From Effrenium voratum (taxonomy: Eukaryota > Sar > Dinophyceae > Suessiales > Symbiodiniaceae): 64,000 nt of DNA. The notes beneath the pieces are model-generated. The model was not told the origin of the DNA, did no database searches, and saw nothing but the letters and a program-made list of their open reading frames with translations. Made by a program: the position numbers and the translations under genes. Numbering within the stretch: the first letter of the stretch is position 1; every line of letters starts with the position of its first letter. Positions 45,857-58,907 of the stretch are shown in pieces. The DNA lies in NCBI GenBank assembly GCA_963377175.1, contig CAUJNA010001245.1, positions 1 through 64,000 of the forward strand, written 5' to 3'.

Positions 45857-45861
45857 GTAAC
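45857..45861. repeat. Target-site duplication GTAAC, right
   Basis: It is the right-hand partner of 22718-22722, directly after the end of the right TIR. Confidence 0.75.
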
Positions 45862-48800
45862 CGCTCCTGAGGTCGGCGGAACCTCAAGCAGCTTCCAGGA
45901 CCAGCCTCGGGACCTGGCGTCTTCTTTTGAGGGTACCCGTTTTGGGTTGGTCTGAAAAGGAAGCCTAAAGAGAAACCGAAATGTCACTTTCCTCTTGCGA
46001 GGACCTTTGCCAGTGTGGACGTGCATGTCTCCTCCCAACAGGGTATGAAGCTCAAACAAGCTATGGCTGGGTTATTCCCTGGCAACTATTCCCGAGACTG
46101 GGAGACTGCGCGGTGGGGTCACCTTGGCCCGGAGACCCCTATCTAACAGGGGCTTAAGTATCCCTGGCCCCGAGGGGCCGTCCGGTGTGGAGTTGTCCCA
46201 TTTGGACACATGCCCCGCGTTGGATGCGGGAACACGTCAAGGACCAACAATGCCTCTGATTCTTGGCCACCGAAGGATGCTGCCACCAAACCGCGGGGGC
46301 TTGTGGGGGGTTTTGTCATAGGGACCAGCTGCACAAAAGTTGGGAGCAAATTATGCCACATGGCCACCGAGAATCGAGATTCGGGCTAACTCCAGCAAAA
46401 CAAGTTCCTGATGGTCCAGATGTCATGTCCTTGGCGCAGTGAATTCGGGATAGACGTCTGGCCCTTAGGTTCAACTCCCTAGCAGCCGCCCGTAGCCGCC
46501 AGGCGTGGCACGACAAATTGGGTGGGGGGGGGGTGGGGGTTGGGTGTTGATTTGAAGGGAAGCCGAAACCGAAAACGGGGGTTGCTCCCCTTTTTCATGA
46601 CACATTTCTAATAAGTTCATTAGGTTGACTGACAGGAAACAGGATCGGAGAATCTGAATCTGATGTATCCTAGGGCCAAGACAGTTCCCGCCTGAACCAT
46701 GGTTGTTCGGATCCTCAAAATGAGCAAGCCGCAAGTGTAGAAATTTGGTCAAGGTGTCCTTTTTGTTTTCCTACCGATTTTAAAAAGCGGATCAAAGCAT
46801 GTAGGTTTGTTGTAGAATTTTTGGACCCCCAAAATGTCGATGTTCCTTTTGGTTTCCCTCAAAACCAGCAAGAACAAAGCCCCCCCCCAACAAAAAAAGA
46901 AGAAGCAATAGCAGACACACCCTATTTGCAATCACTGTGAATAGGTGAATTCCCACTTAAAATGGACTACCCACTTGTGGGAAGGGTGCTGATCAACCAC
47001 CAGACTGGTCCGTGAATGAGACCCAACCAATGAACCACCCTGAGTTTTTGTGTCAGGGTTCTCGCAAGAATCCCGAGCCACCTCTAGGGTCCAGAAAATC
47101 CGGGCTTTCCACACAGGATAGGGAAAAAATGAGGAGTCAGCACGAACCTTGGGGAAATGCAGGGCTCCGGTTCTTCGAGCCGTCTGCTGGGCGGGGGCAC
47201 GGCGCCCATAGGTGGGGACCTTTGGTTGGCGGAAGCGGCTTGGAGCTGAACCCGAGATCCTGGCGTAAATTCGGAGAGAGTTTAGCGAGTCAGAAGACCA
47301 AATCCGGCCAAAAAGGGAACATTTGTAGTTGTCCCAAGCGAATCGACCTTGTGACCTTTTGGTTCTTGTTTTGTGGTCCGTGTTTGGTCCTGACCCAAAT
47401 GGTTGACTTTTTATGTTCGGGTCGGGAATGTTCATGTTTGCCATACTCAGAATCGTTCTGATAGTGTCACTTTGATGTACACGGAGATAGGCTGTGTATG
47501 CGCGAGTGTTTCATTTGAAATGCAAACTGATTCACTCTTTGTCTTTGCGTGTCAATCAATTCGGGGCACTGACTGGCTGAAATGCATGTTGCACGAGTGC
47601 TGCACGGTGCTTGCCTGGGTATATCGCAAGCTGCGGTACGTAGATGCGTAGATTGCGCCGCATGGCACGCATGGGTGGCTCAATCCTCGTGTGCTTTGGT
47701 TTCCCGAGGCAGTGGCCACTTGTAGGGATGCACATGTTGATTTTGTGAAGCGCCATCATGCGACAAATTTGTAGTGTTCACTTCGGATTTAGCCGTAGGA
47801 CCATACCAGTCAAAGGAACGCCCTAAAATTGACACTGTTCATACTTGAGTGGAAGCCACCCCATGATTAGGTGGATCCTCCGGATCAATCCGAAGCCAAC
47901 ATTTGTGTTACTCGTCGTGCCTGCGACTCTAGAAGTGGCAGAGCAGACGGGAAGTGGTTACACGGAGAAAAAGCGGCAGCCAACGCCAGTGCAAGAAAGG
48001 TTGCCTAAAGTTTAAGAGACCCAGTGCAAACCAAAAGCTCGGCGTATCACCTGTTCCAAAAGCTCGGCGTCCTGTGGGGTCTCAAAAGTTGGGAAGCTTC
48101 CAGTCCCGTGCGCCTGACGAATGGAACAGTATCCTCGGACTCACGGTATTTATGGCGTTCTGGAACGCCCAGCAAGTTTCTCCGGCAACCATGAACAAAC
48201 CTCGCCGACTTTCTTCAAGAGTGTCGGATTTCGTAAGAGGATCACCTTGCCTTTCTTGTACACCGTCTCCACATCGCCTCATCGACCCCGAGACAAGACA
48301 TGGGGCGGCTTACTCGCCGGCCCTTTGTGCTACCCAGTCTCCTTGAGGCGTGGGTGTTTCAGGCCAGTTGTTCGAGTCAAGCAGCTCGGGGAGTGCAGCA
48401 TTTGCTCGACCGGAGGGCAGTCGGGTTATGGAAGCACACCATGTCCCCAGCAGGTCAGCGACAAGAGCATGCGCACGACCGCGGATGTGGCGGGCTCATG
48501 GCTACAAGGTTTAGAGCCTGCCTGCATCTTTCATATCTAAGCGAAGCACAACAACAATTAACAAAGGTAAACCCATATTTTCCACGCCCTTTGGGCAAGT
48601 GAGGTGTTGTTTGGTGAGCGCCCTACGACACGTGAACCCCAAAAAGAAAAAGTCTTCTCCTTTGTCGGGATCGTAGGCTGCAACTGGGCTCCCACCATGA
48701 ACTTGCACCGAACCATGCTTGTGTGAGGGTAAACAATGGTTACTCCACTAAACATGGACCAAACAATTTAGGGGTCCAACTAATCTTCTATGAGGGTCAC

Positions 48801-50984
48801 TGGTTGCAACCGAACCAATCAGTATGTGATATAACATAGGCGGCCCAAAACTGGTTGTCCTTTGTGTTCGCTTCAATCCGACCTGAAAAGGGTACAGAGC
48901 ATCAAGAACAAACTAGCGATGCTAGGAGTTCTTTGATGTTTAGGGCGCACATAAGGGCACAAGCAAAGGATAATTTTAGTGTTGTTTGATTTCGTTTTAT
49001 GTGTTATTTACCAATTGTTTTCAACTGAATGCCACCCCTGTTTGACATCCTCATTTTAGGTTGAGGTTGGTACCTTGTGGTTACCCAATTTTTGTGTTTC
49101 TTTGTTTGCTTCTCCGCAAGGTGTCACATTTTATTGGTTTTCATGGTAGCCGTACCCCATTTGTGGCGGGTTTGTTGCAAGGTGCAGCAGGTGTGGACCT
49201 CCTTCTTCGAGTCTGATTTCGCTGTACAGTATTTGTTTTACTGATGTTGGACATGCTTGTCTTATGCCGCCGGGAAGTTCAATTGTGAGAGCACGCAATG
49301 AGACAATTTGCATGACATGGACCCTTTCTCTTGACCCGGCGACCTTAAATTCAGGACGCGCCGCTCTCCGAGACATTTTGTTGTGCAGCCTTTTTTTGTT
49401 GTTAGCAGGCTTCATTTCATTCCTGTGTCCGGACGATTGCTTTGCGATGGATGTTTTGTTTGGTCGGGTACCTTCATGGTTCTTTTTGTTTTTCTTCTTT
49501 TTTCCCCTTTTTTCCCGATGAACCGATTTCCCTCAAAGAGCATGCCCTTCAATCCTTTGGCAAAGGAGCCGCGGGTGGCACCCTTGGATTTTGTATCACG
49601 GCAAAGCTCATCACGCACACAGCCAGCGCTTCCGCTGAGTCTGGTCACGCGCGCAAGCTATGTTTGAAACGAGTGCGCCGAGCCCTAAAGCCTATATACA
49701 CGTAGAACAAACACCCCCCTAGAAGAGTATAAAAAGTAAAACATCGAAGTAGACAAACAGTTCCTCACGCCCACGCAAGGGTGCCAAACGGAACAAATGC
49801 CTTCCATACAGAAAAGTAAGGTGAGTAAGACTTCCCGTAAGACTTCTGAAAGGTATAACTTGAGAAACAAGTAATACATACTAGTTTAAGGGGCATCTTC
49901 CCAGTGCGTAGTCAAGATTCTGGGAATGACGTGGCCCGTGGAATCAAACCGCAGGCTACAAGACCAGCCGAAAGGACACCACCGGTATTTGTGCCCCGTA
50001 GGCTGCCCAGAACATGTGATTTCCCCATAGATAAGTGAGAGACAAGCGTAAAGCAAAGTACATATGCGCATATTTGTATCATTAGACAGCGCCTATGGTA
50101 AAATGATGATAAACAAGTAAGATGATGGTAACAAGTAAATGATGATGATGGTAACAAGTACATCTTGCGCTCCCCCAAGGAGGTCTCTCACGCATGGGGC
50201 ATTTTTCTGGCCTCGGACGTGTTCGGCACTGGGCTCAAGCTGGCCATGGCGCCTCATGGGCGCACATGGGCAGGCGGGAATGGCTGTGGCTCAAAATCGG
50301 ACGGCTGGGGCAAACCGCAGGTTTTGGTCCTTGTGTTCCACTAAGGTGCCATTTTGAGTTCTTTTTTGTTTTGGCCAAAGGTGACAATGTGAAGCAAGAT
50401 GCTTGAGACACCAAAGCGAAAGGGTATGTTGGATGTGCCGTGCAGGCTAAGAACTACGTCGCTCTGCGCATTCCTCGCGCCGCGCTCAACTGGAACGGCG
50501 GTCGGCATGTGGCATTTGATTTTAAAAAAGTCAGCCGCAACTCGCATGTTTGCTTGTCGTGAGGTTTTACGTGTGTCGCGATATTCAGCGTGCCAACCTC
50601 AGTACTCAGTATCCAGAGTCCACACGTCGCCAATCAGCACCATCCCGTGGCCGCTGAGGCGGCGTCTTTTTTTCTCGGAGAGCGCTTGATCCATAAAGGC
50701 GCGAGCATGACTGTTGGTGTTTCACGGATGCTTGCAGGCCTTTACCCGCAAGAGCAGCACACACCCACACACCCCCACACCCACACGCCCTGACTCTTGC
50801 GCCAGACACCGAGAAGATCTTCATCTTTCGTGCACGCTCATGGCTCAATGTTCGGAGTTTCGCTTGCGGCAAGTGACACGCCCGACCCCGAGGTTGAACT
50901 ATTTTAGCTTGAAGATGTTTCGGCTGGTGGCGATTTTGCCCCGGGCTCAAACTCCAGTGACGGCTGTGCGTGATGGGCGGTGAT

Positions 50985-51105
50985 CATATGGCCATGGGTC
51001 AAAATCCCGTACCCCCAGTGAACATCCCAATCCCCACTAAAATAGGTTCTAAAAAGGGTGGTGAACCTACCCCAAAATGGTACCATTGGTTTTGACCCAC
51101 AGCCA
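50985..51105. repeat. Dispersed repeat A, copy 1
   Basis: GGCCATGGGTCAAAATCC, then GTGAACATCCCAAT, AAAATAGG, GGTGGTG and AACCTACC, ending GGTTTTGACCCACAGCC. Matching copies lie at 56,355-56,490 (same strand) and about 54,288-54,365 (inverted, partial). Confidence 0.75.
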
Positions 51106-51377
51106 GAAATGGAGTTGGTGAGGCTGCCACTCAGTTGCGCTGGCGACACCCTACATAGCCTGGAGCTTGGATGCCAAATAGTTAGCCAAAGGGAGACATG
51201 GCGCGGCGAGTAGTTGGAGCTCAGTTGCATGTCAATGTGTCTCAAAGCCATTTGTTTATCTGTCTATTTTATAGCGAGCTCACCGATTCTGGGGGGCAAA
51301 ACGAGCTCCTTGACTTGGGGACCCGATTCTTAACTCAGCTTCTGGAATTCTCGTACACATAGGTGTCCTTTTCAGGT

Positions 51378-51476
51378 TTTTTTTGGTTAGACATAGATGG
51401 GTTGGTTCCACTGGTTTAGCTTGGTTGTATTCCTTTGTTTCATTGCCAAGGGCCATTTATTTTCCCAAAAAGGACA
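51378..51476. repeat. Dispersed repeat B, copy 1
   Basis: It contains TAGATGGGTTGGTTCCACTG, TTTAGCTTGGTTGTATTCC and GGGCCATTTATTTTCC. A second copy with small differences is at 56,119-56,218 in the same orientation. Confidence 0.75.
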
Positions 51477-51959
51477 ATGCTCATGAACACTTGCTTTGTC
51501 CTTGGGGTTCCGACCATCTCGTGTTTCCGTTTTCCCGGATCCATGGGGAGTGTCTTTCCAGTCCGTGCGAAGCCGGCCATCTCCCGGCACCGCTTTTGGA
51601 TGTGTGCCAGGCAGCCGGTTTGAGGATGAGACCCACGGGCGCTATTGGCTGCAGGGAGCGAATTGGGGTATGGGTCAAAATGAAACCCAGAATTGGACCG
51701 CAGGTTTTAGTCCTTGGCAACCCATTTCCCGATCGGGCAACCCATTTTGGGTACCCTCCCCTCCCACCAGCCAACATGGTTTGGTGCACAAATTTTGTAG
51801 AAAGACTACCTTCCTCTTGGAAAGGGCCTTTTTGCACTTCCATGTTCGTTGGTGGGAGGGTATATATGGTACAGCGTTGCCAGCCCCCCCCCCCCCACCA
51901 ATGGTCATGGGTCAGACAAGTACCCCCCCCCCTGTGGTTGTGGTCCTGTGGTTGGGTTG

Positions 51960-52380
51960 TGGTGGTTTAGGGTTGGTTTAGAATTGTTTTAGGGTATATT
52001 TCGGGTGTATTTAGGGTTAGTTTAGGGTTGGTTTAGGGTTGGTTTATGTTGATTTAGGGTGGTTTAGGGTTGGTTTAGGGTTGGTTTAGGTTTACGGTTT
52101 AGGGTTTGGTTTAGGGTGTATTTAGGGTTGGTTTAGGGTTAGTTTAGGGTTTTAGGGTTGGTTTAGGGTTGGCTTAGGTTTAGGGTTTATTGTTTAGGGA
52201 TTGGTTTAGGGTGCATTTGGGGTTAGTTTAGGGTTGGTTTAGGGTTAGTTTGCGGTTGGTTTATGTTGATTTAGGGTTGGTTTAGGTTTAGAGGTCTACG
52301 GTTTAGGGTTTGGTTTAGAGGGTATTTACGGTTCGTTTAGGGTTAGTTTAGGGTTGGTTTATGGTTGGTTGCGGGTTGGC
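51960..52380. repeat. Degenerate TTTAGGG telomere-like repeats, interstitial
   Basis: Dozens of GGTTTAGGGTT and AGTTTAGGGTT units, mostly with an extra GGT spacer, occupy about 400 bases. TTTAGGG is the plant/algal-type telomere unit and is used by dinoflagellates. The array is imperfect and surrounded by other sequence, so it is an interstitial relic, not a chromosome end. Confidence 0.8.
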
Positions 52381-54287
52381 TTGTCCTGGGGGTGGGGGTG
52401 CCGGGGTGTCGGGGTGCGAGTTCAGGGGGTCGGGGTGGGGGTGGGACCGTAGGTGACAGGATCCGGGGGCTCGGGGTCTCGATCGGGGGGGGGGGTCCTG
52501 GGGGACCCATACCATATGGGGGGGGGGGGGTAGCAACACGGAACACGGGACCATATATATATATATATATATATGTATTTTTTCCTCCGCAGCCATAAAT
52601 TGGGGGGAAAAAAACGAGCGTCTCGGTGTTGGGAAAACGAGCTGAGGCTCATGAGACGGGAGGCGCTGAGGGAAAGGGCGGCCGGGCACCCCAGCGGACC
52701 CGACCGGACCGCTTTCTTGTGCATTGGTTGAGCCTTGGCGAGGTTGGGGTAACTTGGTGGTTCCCATCCTCCTAGCTCTTTAGACTTTTGGGGTTTAGTG
52801 CGGGTTTCCATTTAACCCACAAAAAGTTAAACTTTTAGCAGGGGATCTGGGGACAGCTCATGTTGGCACGAATGCTTTAGAAAGTGATTGCCTGGCCGTT
52901 CGTTGGAAGGCTGGTGCGGAAACCGCGCGCAAGCAGGCGGGCTGAGCAAGGGTCGGATGTGCAGGACTGCTATGGATCCCCGAGGTTTCCACCCTCAAAC
53001 CACTGCGCCCAAGTGCAAAGGATATACAACCACTACATAGCCACTGTCTTGGGGTGGCTTGGGTCGTGGAAACTTTGCGGGCTTGGGCCGAGCCTCAAAA
53101 GTTGTCTCACTCTCACGCATGTTGCTGTTCGTTGTTTCTTGCAGCTTTTCGATTTCTCAGTTATTTTCTTCTCCAGAGTTTCAGATCACAATGTCATTTT
53201 TTTCCGTCTCGCGGTTGCGTACCAAACATGCGCGAGTTAAAGGAGGAGCTGCAGTTGCGGCATGTTGCCAGCTGGCTTTGGCTCAAAAACCGGAATTCCA
53301 AAATGGATCCGTGGAAACATGGGCCAAATCCTGCGTAACCCCTCCTGTTTAAGTTTGAGCCACACCCTTGCATTTGGATCGGATGGCGCCACAAGGCCCC
53401 CGGCTTTGCCACTTCGGTGACTGCCGCTGGGGCGTCAGAGAGCGAGAGATGTCGCAGCGTGGTTGGGGGGAAATGTTTGGCAGTGGGTTGTTGGGAAACA
53501 TTTATGCTGGTTGTTGGTTGTTGTTTGCTGGTTGTTGTTGGTTGTTGGGCATTTTACATCTTTGCCCGTTGTGGTTTAGTGGTTGACATCCCCACTTATC
53601 TGCTAAAATTTGTCTTTTTGCTCCCCTTCCGAGTGCAGAGGCCTCAGCCTTTTCAAGGTTGGTTCTGGCCTAGGCGCCGGCAGCTGACCCTCTAGATCCC
53701 AAAAGCAGGGCACCCAGTTGGCAGTGACCAGCTGTGTATCAAAACGAGCTGATTTCTTGTAGCCCTTCTTCGAAGACAAGCAACAGGACAGAAAAGCCTA
53801 GAGGACCAAGTGAGACCATTCTTGACTGGGAAAGGGGCGGAAGTTCTGAGCTGAGCTGAGCAATGTGAGTGGACTCACTCAATGTGCCCGGTCTTCAGGT
53901 GGTGACAAGCCTTATCGTTCCTCCGTGGTCGTGAGACTGCCGGTCTCCCCTGCGAACCTTCCGGATGGATTGCAGATTACCTGGACCCTCGAACTACCCT
54001 CAAATATGGGGCACTCGCCGCACCAAAGTCATGGGGCCATGGGCCATTTTTCAGGGCATCTTGAGGCCAAAGTCCAGGTCAAAGATCGGAAATCGCGCCC
54101 TCTCCTTCGCCAGGCCAAGACCACGGAGACCACCACCATGACTGTCAGCAGAGGCTGGCTGGGGCTGCTGGGTTTCGAGATGAGATGTGACCGGCCTGCA
54201 GGACAGTCTGATGGCACCACTGCGGGGGGCTTAAAGGGAAGCCGCTCACGACCAGCTGCCCTTTAAAGAGACATGTGGCTGTGGTTG

Positions 54288-54365
54288 TCAAAACCAACGG
54301 TACCATTTTGGGGTAGGTGAATTCACCACCCATCTGGCGGTACGGGCTTTTGACCCATGGCCACA
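54288..54365. repeat. Dispersed repeat A, partial inverted copy
   Basis: ACGGTACCATTTTGGGGTAG, a GGTGAATTCACCACCC segment, then TTTTGACCCATGGCCACAT: the reverse complement of parts of repeat A. Confidence 0.6.
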
Positions 54366-55117
54366 TATTTTTGGGAGGAGAGATTCAACCCCTGGAATTA
54401 ATCTTCCCTGTTCTGCGGACTAGACAAATGGTTCAGGGGCTGTTGCCCCCAGCCGCGCTCCCCGGTGCCGCTCGGATTGCTACCCCGCGTGTGCCCAGAT
54501 CAATGTGGCGCAGATGGTGGCGGCAGCACAGGAGAGAGCGGAAACAGAGGGCAGAACTCTGGGTGTGTCTGCAAATGGGAAGTGGAACCCCAGACGGGTG
54601 CGCTTTACACATCATCAATTTTACATTGAGTTCCTTTGGCGTTCAAGTGACACGGGCGTCACCTGCTTTCTCTCGAGGGTACCCTCTTTCGCGAGATTTG
54701 AAGGGACAGCCACTTGCCATTTTTTTGGAGGGCACCCCTCTTTCGCGAGGTTTTCTTTCGGCATTTTTTTTGAAGCCTCTACTCGTGGTGCTCTAGTGGC
54801 AATGGACGAAATCCTGCACAGAAATGATGCGCCCCCTGTGATCCTGCACACTCCCACAGCTTGGGAAGTTGCAGAGCTGGAACCACCGTACAAAGTTGGT
54901 TGGCAACAAAGTGTGTACGCCTTAGAGAAAAGGCGAGCCTGTGGATGTTTGAAAAACACTTACCTCCCATCATTTACCCCAAGGAATATGTAAAAGGGCT
55001 ATGTTTCAACGATGCCACTGTCAAAGTTTCGACCACCTCTCTTGGTTGCATCTCTTGGGTTACGAACGAACGAATCCGGGTCTCTCAGCACTGAGTGCGC
55101 GACCTTGGGGCAGCAAC

Positions 55118-55120
<3 letters not shown>

Positions 55121-55164
<44 letters not shown>
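55121..55164. repeat. (GT)n microsatellite
   Basis: A run of about 21 GT units. It opens Cys-Val frames on one strand and His-Thr frames on the other; these are not genes. Confidence 0.95.
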
Positions 55165-55165
<1 letters not shown>

Positions 55166-56118
55166 TTGGGCTACTCGAAAAGGGCATAGATGTGGCTTCA
55201 GCCTCTTGGGTGCTTTTTTTTGGGTTACCCCAAAAAGCACCCTGGGATTTTGGAGTACCCCCAGAAAAGCAGCCTGATAGGTTTGAAGCCCCTCGACTTT
55301 GGGCGCCGGTTCCGGCGCGAAGCGCCAGGCTGCGGCGGAGGCCGCTGCGAAGGCCGCGGCGGATGCCGCGCGCCGGGCCTCGGCCGCGAACGCCTCCATC
55401 ACGCGGCGAAGAAACGAGGCGCCGCGAGCGCCTCGCGCGCCCGACGGCCGGAGAAGCCGAGGTCGTCGTCGGCGTCATCCTTTTTTTGCTTGTTTTTCTC
55501 TTTCGGTCTTGGGGCGTGGTGCTCAGATATTTCCGGGAAGGTGGGATCAAGGGGTTGATGTGTCATGATACAAGGGAATCTCCTTCTTGACCTTTTCCTG
55601 CTTAAAGGGCGCCTTGTTTGTCCGCATGGCTGCTGGGAGTCTGGGGAAAATGGCCTTTCAGGCAATTTTTCTGGAAGGGAAGGACTTGTATGAAGCTTTT
55701 TGGGTAATTTCTGCAAGTCCGACATTTGCTTTTTCGGGTGGTTTTTTAAAGCACCACCTTTTTGGTTGTTTGCCTATCCAAAGTGAGGTTTTCCTTGTGG
55801 TCTGATGTTTAAAGAAGGAACATGTGCAGCCTGTTGCGTCTTAACAAGTAAGAAAAGACACGGGACCCAAAGGCCGTTTGAAGCCTCTGATTGAGTGCCT
55901 GGACGATGGGATTGGGTTTAGCAGTCGGCTTCGGCAGTCGAAGCCAGGCGAGCGGCTCGGCCGGAGAAGCTGGCGCCGGCGCCGCCGGCGCCAGCTCCGG
56001 CAAGGCGGGCGACGGGCCCAGCGCGCAGGCGGAGGCAGGAGCCATTTGGCTTGAGGAGGTCTCCTTTGTGTGGTTTTTTGGGTCTGGTGCTTTGTTTTTC
56101 ATTAAACTCTTTTGGGCA

Positions 56119-56218
56119 TAGGCGTCCTTAGGTTAGCTTGATTAGAAATAGATGGGTTCCACTGGTTTAGATAGGTTTTATTCCATTTAACAGGGCCATC
56201 TATTTTCCAAAAAGGACA
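56119..56218. repeat. Dispersed repeat B, copy 2
   Basis: AATAGATGGGTTCCACTGG, TTTAGATAGGTTTTATTCC and CAGGGCCATCTATTTTCC match copy 1 at 51.38 kb. Confidence 0.75.
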
Positions 56219-56354
56219 CTTATGATTTTGGGGGGATTGGGATGGGACTGATGACAAGGACGGTCTCACCCTTGGCGTTTGCAGCCTAAGGTTGAACCCT
56301 AGAAAACATATCGTGTTGTTTTTTTGTTGAAGCGGCCTATGTTCATAGTGTGTC

Positions 56355-56490
56355 CAAGACCATGTGGCCATGGGGGTCAAAATCCTGTACCCCAAGTGAA
56401 CATCCCAATTCCCACCAAAATAGGCTAAAATGGGTGGTGCACCTACCAACCAAAATGGGATCCCAAAACGGTTTTGACAACCACAGCGTG
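56355..56490. repeat. Dispersed repeat A, copy 2
   Basis: GTGGCCATGGGGGTCAAAAT, CCAAGTGAACATCCCAATTC and AAAATAGGCTAAAATGGGTG match copy 1 at 50.99 kb, ending GGTTTTGACAACCACAGC. Confidence 0.75.
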
Positions 56491-58804
56491 GCCGGGATCC
56501 CCGTTTTTGGGGCACCAACTCCAAAGGATCTGCCAGGCCAGCACCAGCAGACCCGCCACCAGCTCCCTGGACGCCGCGGCGGAAGAAGAGGCCCGAAGGC
56601 GAGCGGAGGCCATGGCAGGCGGGGGGCCCCCGTGGCCGTGGCGTCGGCGGTCCTGGCAGAAATCCACGCCGTGCTTGGCGCGGCAAAGTGGGCGCTGAAA
56701 CTCGGGGATCCCGGGCAGAAGAGTTTTCCCCCCCCCCCTTTTTTTTTCTGTCGACTTTTGTGACTTTGTGACTTGGCGCAGAGCCCAGAGGGGCCAACCG
56801 AATTCCGGAAAAGGAGCTCATTTTGTTTCTTGCTGGAGAGTGGCATGGCCTCAAAGCAAGCTGCGCCTCGAAAATGGGGAAGGGGGGGGGGGGCCTGGGC
56901 CTGATGACATACATTTCAGCGCCTGGGAAACGGTGGCTTGCACATGTGCAACGTCATCCTTTGAATCATCTTGGGGCACCTCCCCTCGCCAAATCCCAAA
57001 CAAATGGCAAGGGTGCTGGTGGCTGTGGGTCAAACATCGGGCAGCCCCAACATGGGTTGCCCCGGTACATGGACACCACTGAAACCTGCGGTTTCCGTGG
57101 TGGCCTCAGGCCATCCTCAGGCCATCCTCAGGCCATCCTCCAAAAAGGTAGCGCTTTTTCTGAGACTTCCCCAGTCACGGGTTTGGGGCCTTTGCCCGCA
57201 CGCCAGGTTCCCAGTGGGGCCAGGCAAGCGAGTGGATTTGCTCGCGGAGGGGTGGTCAAACTAAATGGTCAGGTTCCATGCTTGGGTATGTGAAATTAGC
57301 GGCATGGTGTCAGTTTGATACAGAACAAAGTTTTCGGATGGACAGAACACCAAATGGAAACCAACAAAAAGGTAGTTGCGAGGGACACAGGGCTTCTAGG
57401 TGAGCTTCCCCTAGTGATGTTTCAAACCTAGAACCTCCAGAATGCTTTGTAATAAAAGGGGCTGGGTTTCCCGTCAACAAGTTCAAAGAAAGAAGCGATT
57501 TGGAAGACCGAACATGCTTGGCGCGGGCAATTTCCATCACGGCTGGCTCCCTGTGGCTTCCCTCATGGCTTCGTCACGTGAAAGGCTCGATTTTGGGTGG
57601 TCGCCTTTTAGGAAGCTTGGCTAAAAACTCGGGGGGCCCTCCAACCGGGTGCTTCGTTTTCCGTCTTTTCCTTCCCAAAAAAGACGCCAAGAAGAGGTAG
57701 CATCTCAGAAAAAGACGCACAAGCGCCAAGCCGGACTTTCGTCCACAGAAGAGACCCCAAAAGTCGCGCGGCAGGGCGGCTATGTAGGACCCAGGAGCCA
57801 GCGAAGCGGGGGCGGAAGCCGCCGCTCTGGGCGTTTGCTGTAGCTTGTTGGCGAGGTGAAATCCGTGCAGCTGGGGGCAACATTTTGCGGTTGGCAAATC
57901 TCGGCTTTGGCCCTTTTGGTGATGCTCATGGTGTGTCTTGAAAAATTCGGACCCCCCAAAATGGGCTGCTTCCTTGTCGTTCTCTAAGCCATCCCTCCCC
58001 CCATGTGCTCCGCACTCACTGAGCACTTGAGGGCAATGGGAATGATCATCAACCTTGGAGTCAGGTAGAGCAGGACCCACCTGACGCATTGAGGTGAACC
58101 GGAAGGATAGTCAACGTTGTGTTTGGGGATTCTTGGCTGCTCTTTGGTTGGATACTTTAAACATCTTAGCTTGGACCGACTGCGCGATTTCCCCACTCCA
58201 GGCAAAAAGTTTGTCTAGCGATGGATGCTGGGAGTTTTCGTCCATCCAAAGTGGGAAAATGTCTTCAGTCAGGAGAATGTCCACCACCACACGACGGACC
58301 ATGACGGCGCCTTCCGCGGTGCTGGGCTAAGGACGTGAGGTGAGGCGAGGACGCTTCTGGGGGGAAAGAACATGGCCTTCTGCTGGGAAGCACCAGACAA
58401 CTTCTCCAGATCCAGGCGGCACCTGGGTAGGGGCACCCCAAGACGGCCCAAAGATCGCCAAAACTAAGGCGTTTGGGTTGGATGTGTCTTGTGAAGTTTG
58501 TTGTCTTTTTTGGCACTCCACATGTGGCAAAGAGGAGGGAGGCGTGGTCAAGCTCAGGCTCCAAGTGTTTTGTGTGTTGAAGATTGCGTTCATCGGGCCC
58601 GGCAATTGGTTTCCTTTGGGTTTCTTTCCGTTTTTTGGACATTCCCAGTCATTTTGGGATCTGGTCTAACATGCCTGGGGTCCAGAGTGCGCTCTCAAGG
58701 TCAAGGCAACCACAACCGCAGTCTCAACGTCTACCACCACCATGGTCACACACACGCCGCTTGGCAGAATCTATCATTTCACTCATCACTTTGAAGTAGT
58801 CAAA

Positions 58805-58907
58805 TTGTTTGTTTGTTTGTTTGTTTGTCATCATTTGTTTGTTTGTTTGTTTGTTTGTTTGTTTGTTTGTTTGTTTGTTTGTTTGCTTGTCATCATTTGT
58901 TTGTTTT
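58805..58907. repeat. (GTTT)n microsatellite
   Basis: About 24 GTTT units, interrupted twice by GTCATCA. It explains the Leu/Phe/Cys/Val-rich and Lys/Gln/Thr-rich ORFs that cross it. Confidence 0.95.

Noticed and set aside
51960..52380. A true chromosome end
   Set aside because: The repeats are degenerate and followed by many kilobases of ordinary sequence on both sides.
55290..55570. Ala/Arg-rich GC-rich ORFs as a real exon
   Set aside because: All three frames on both strands are open and none shows a domain; GC richness alone explains them.
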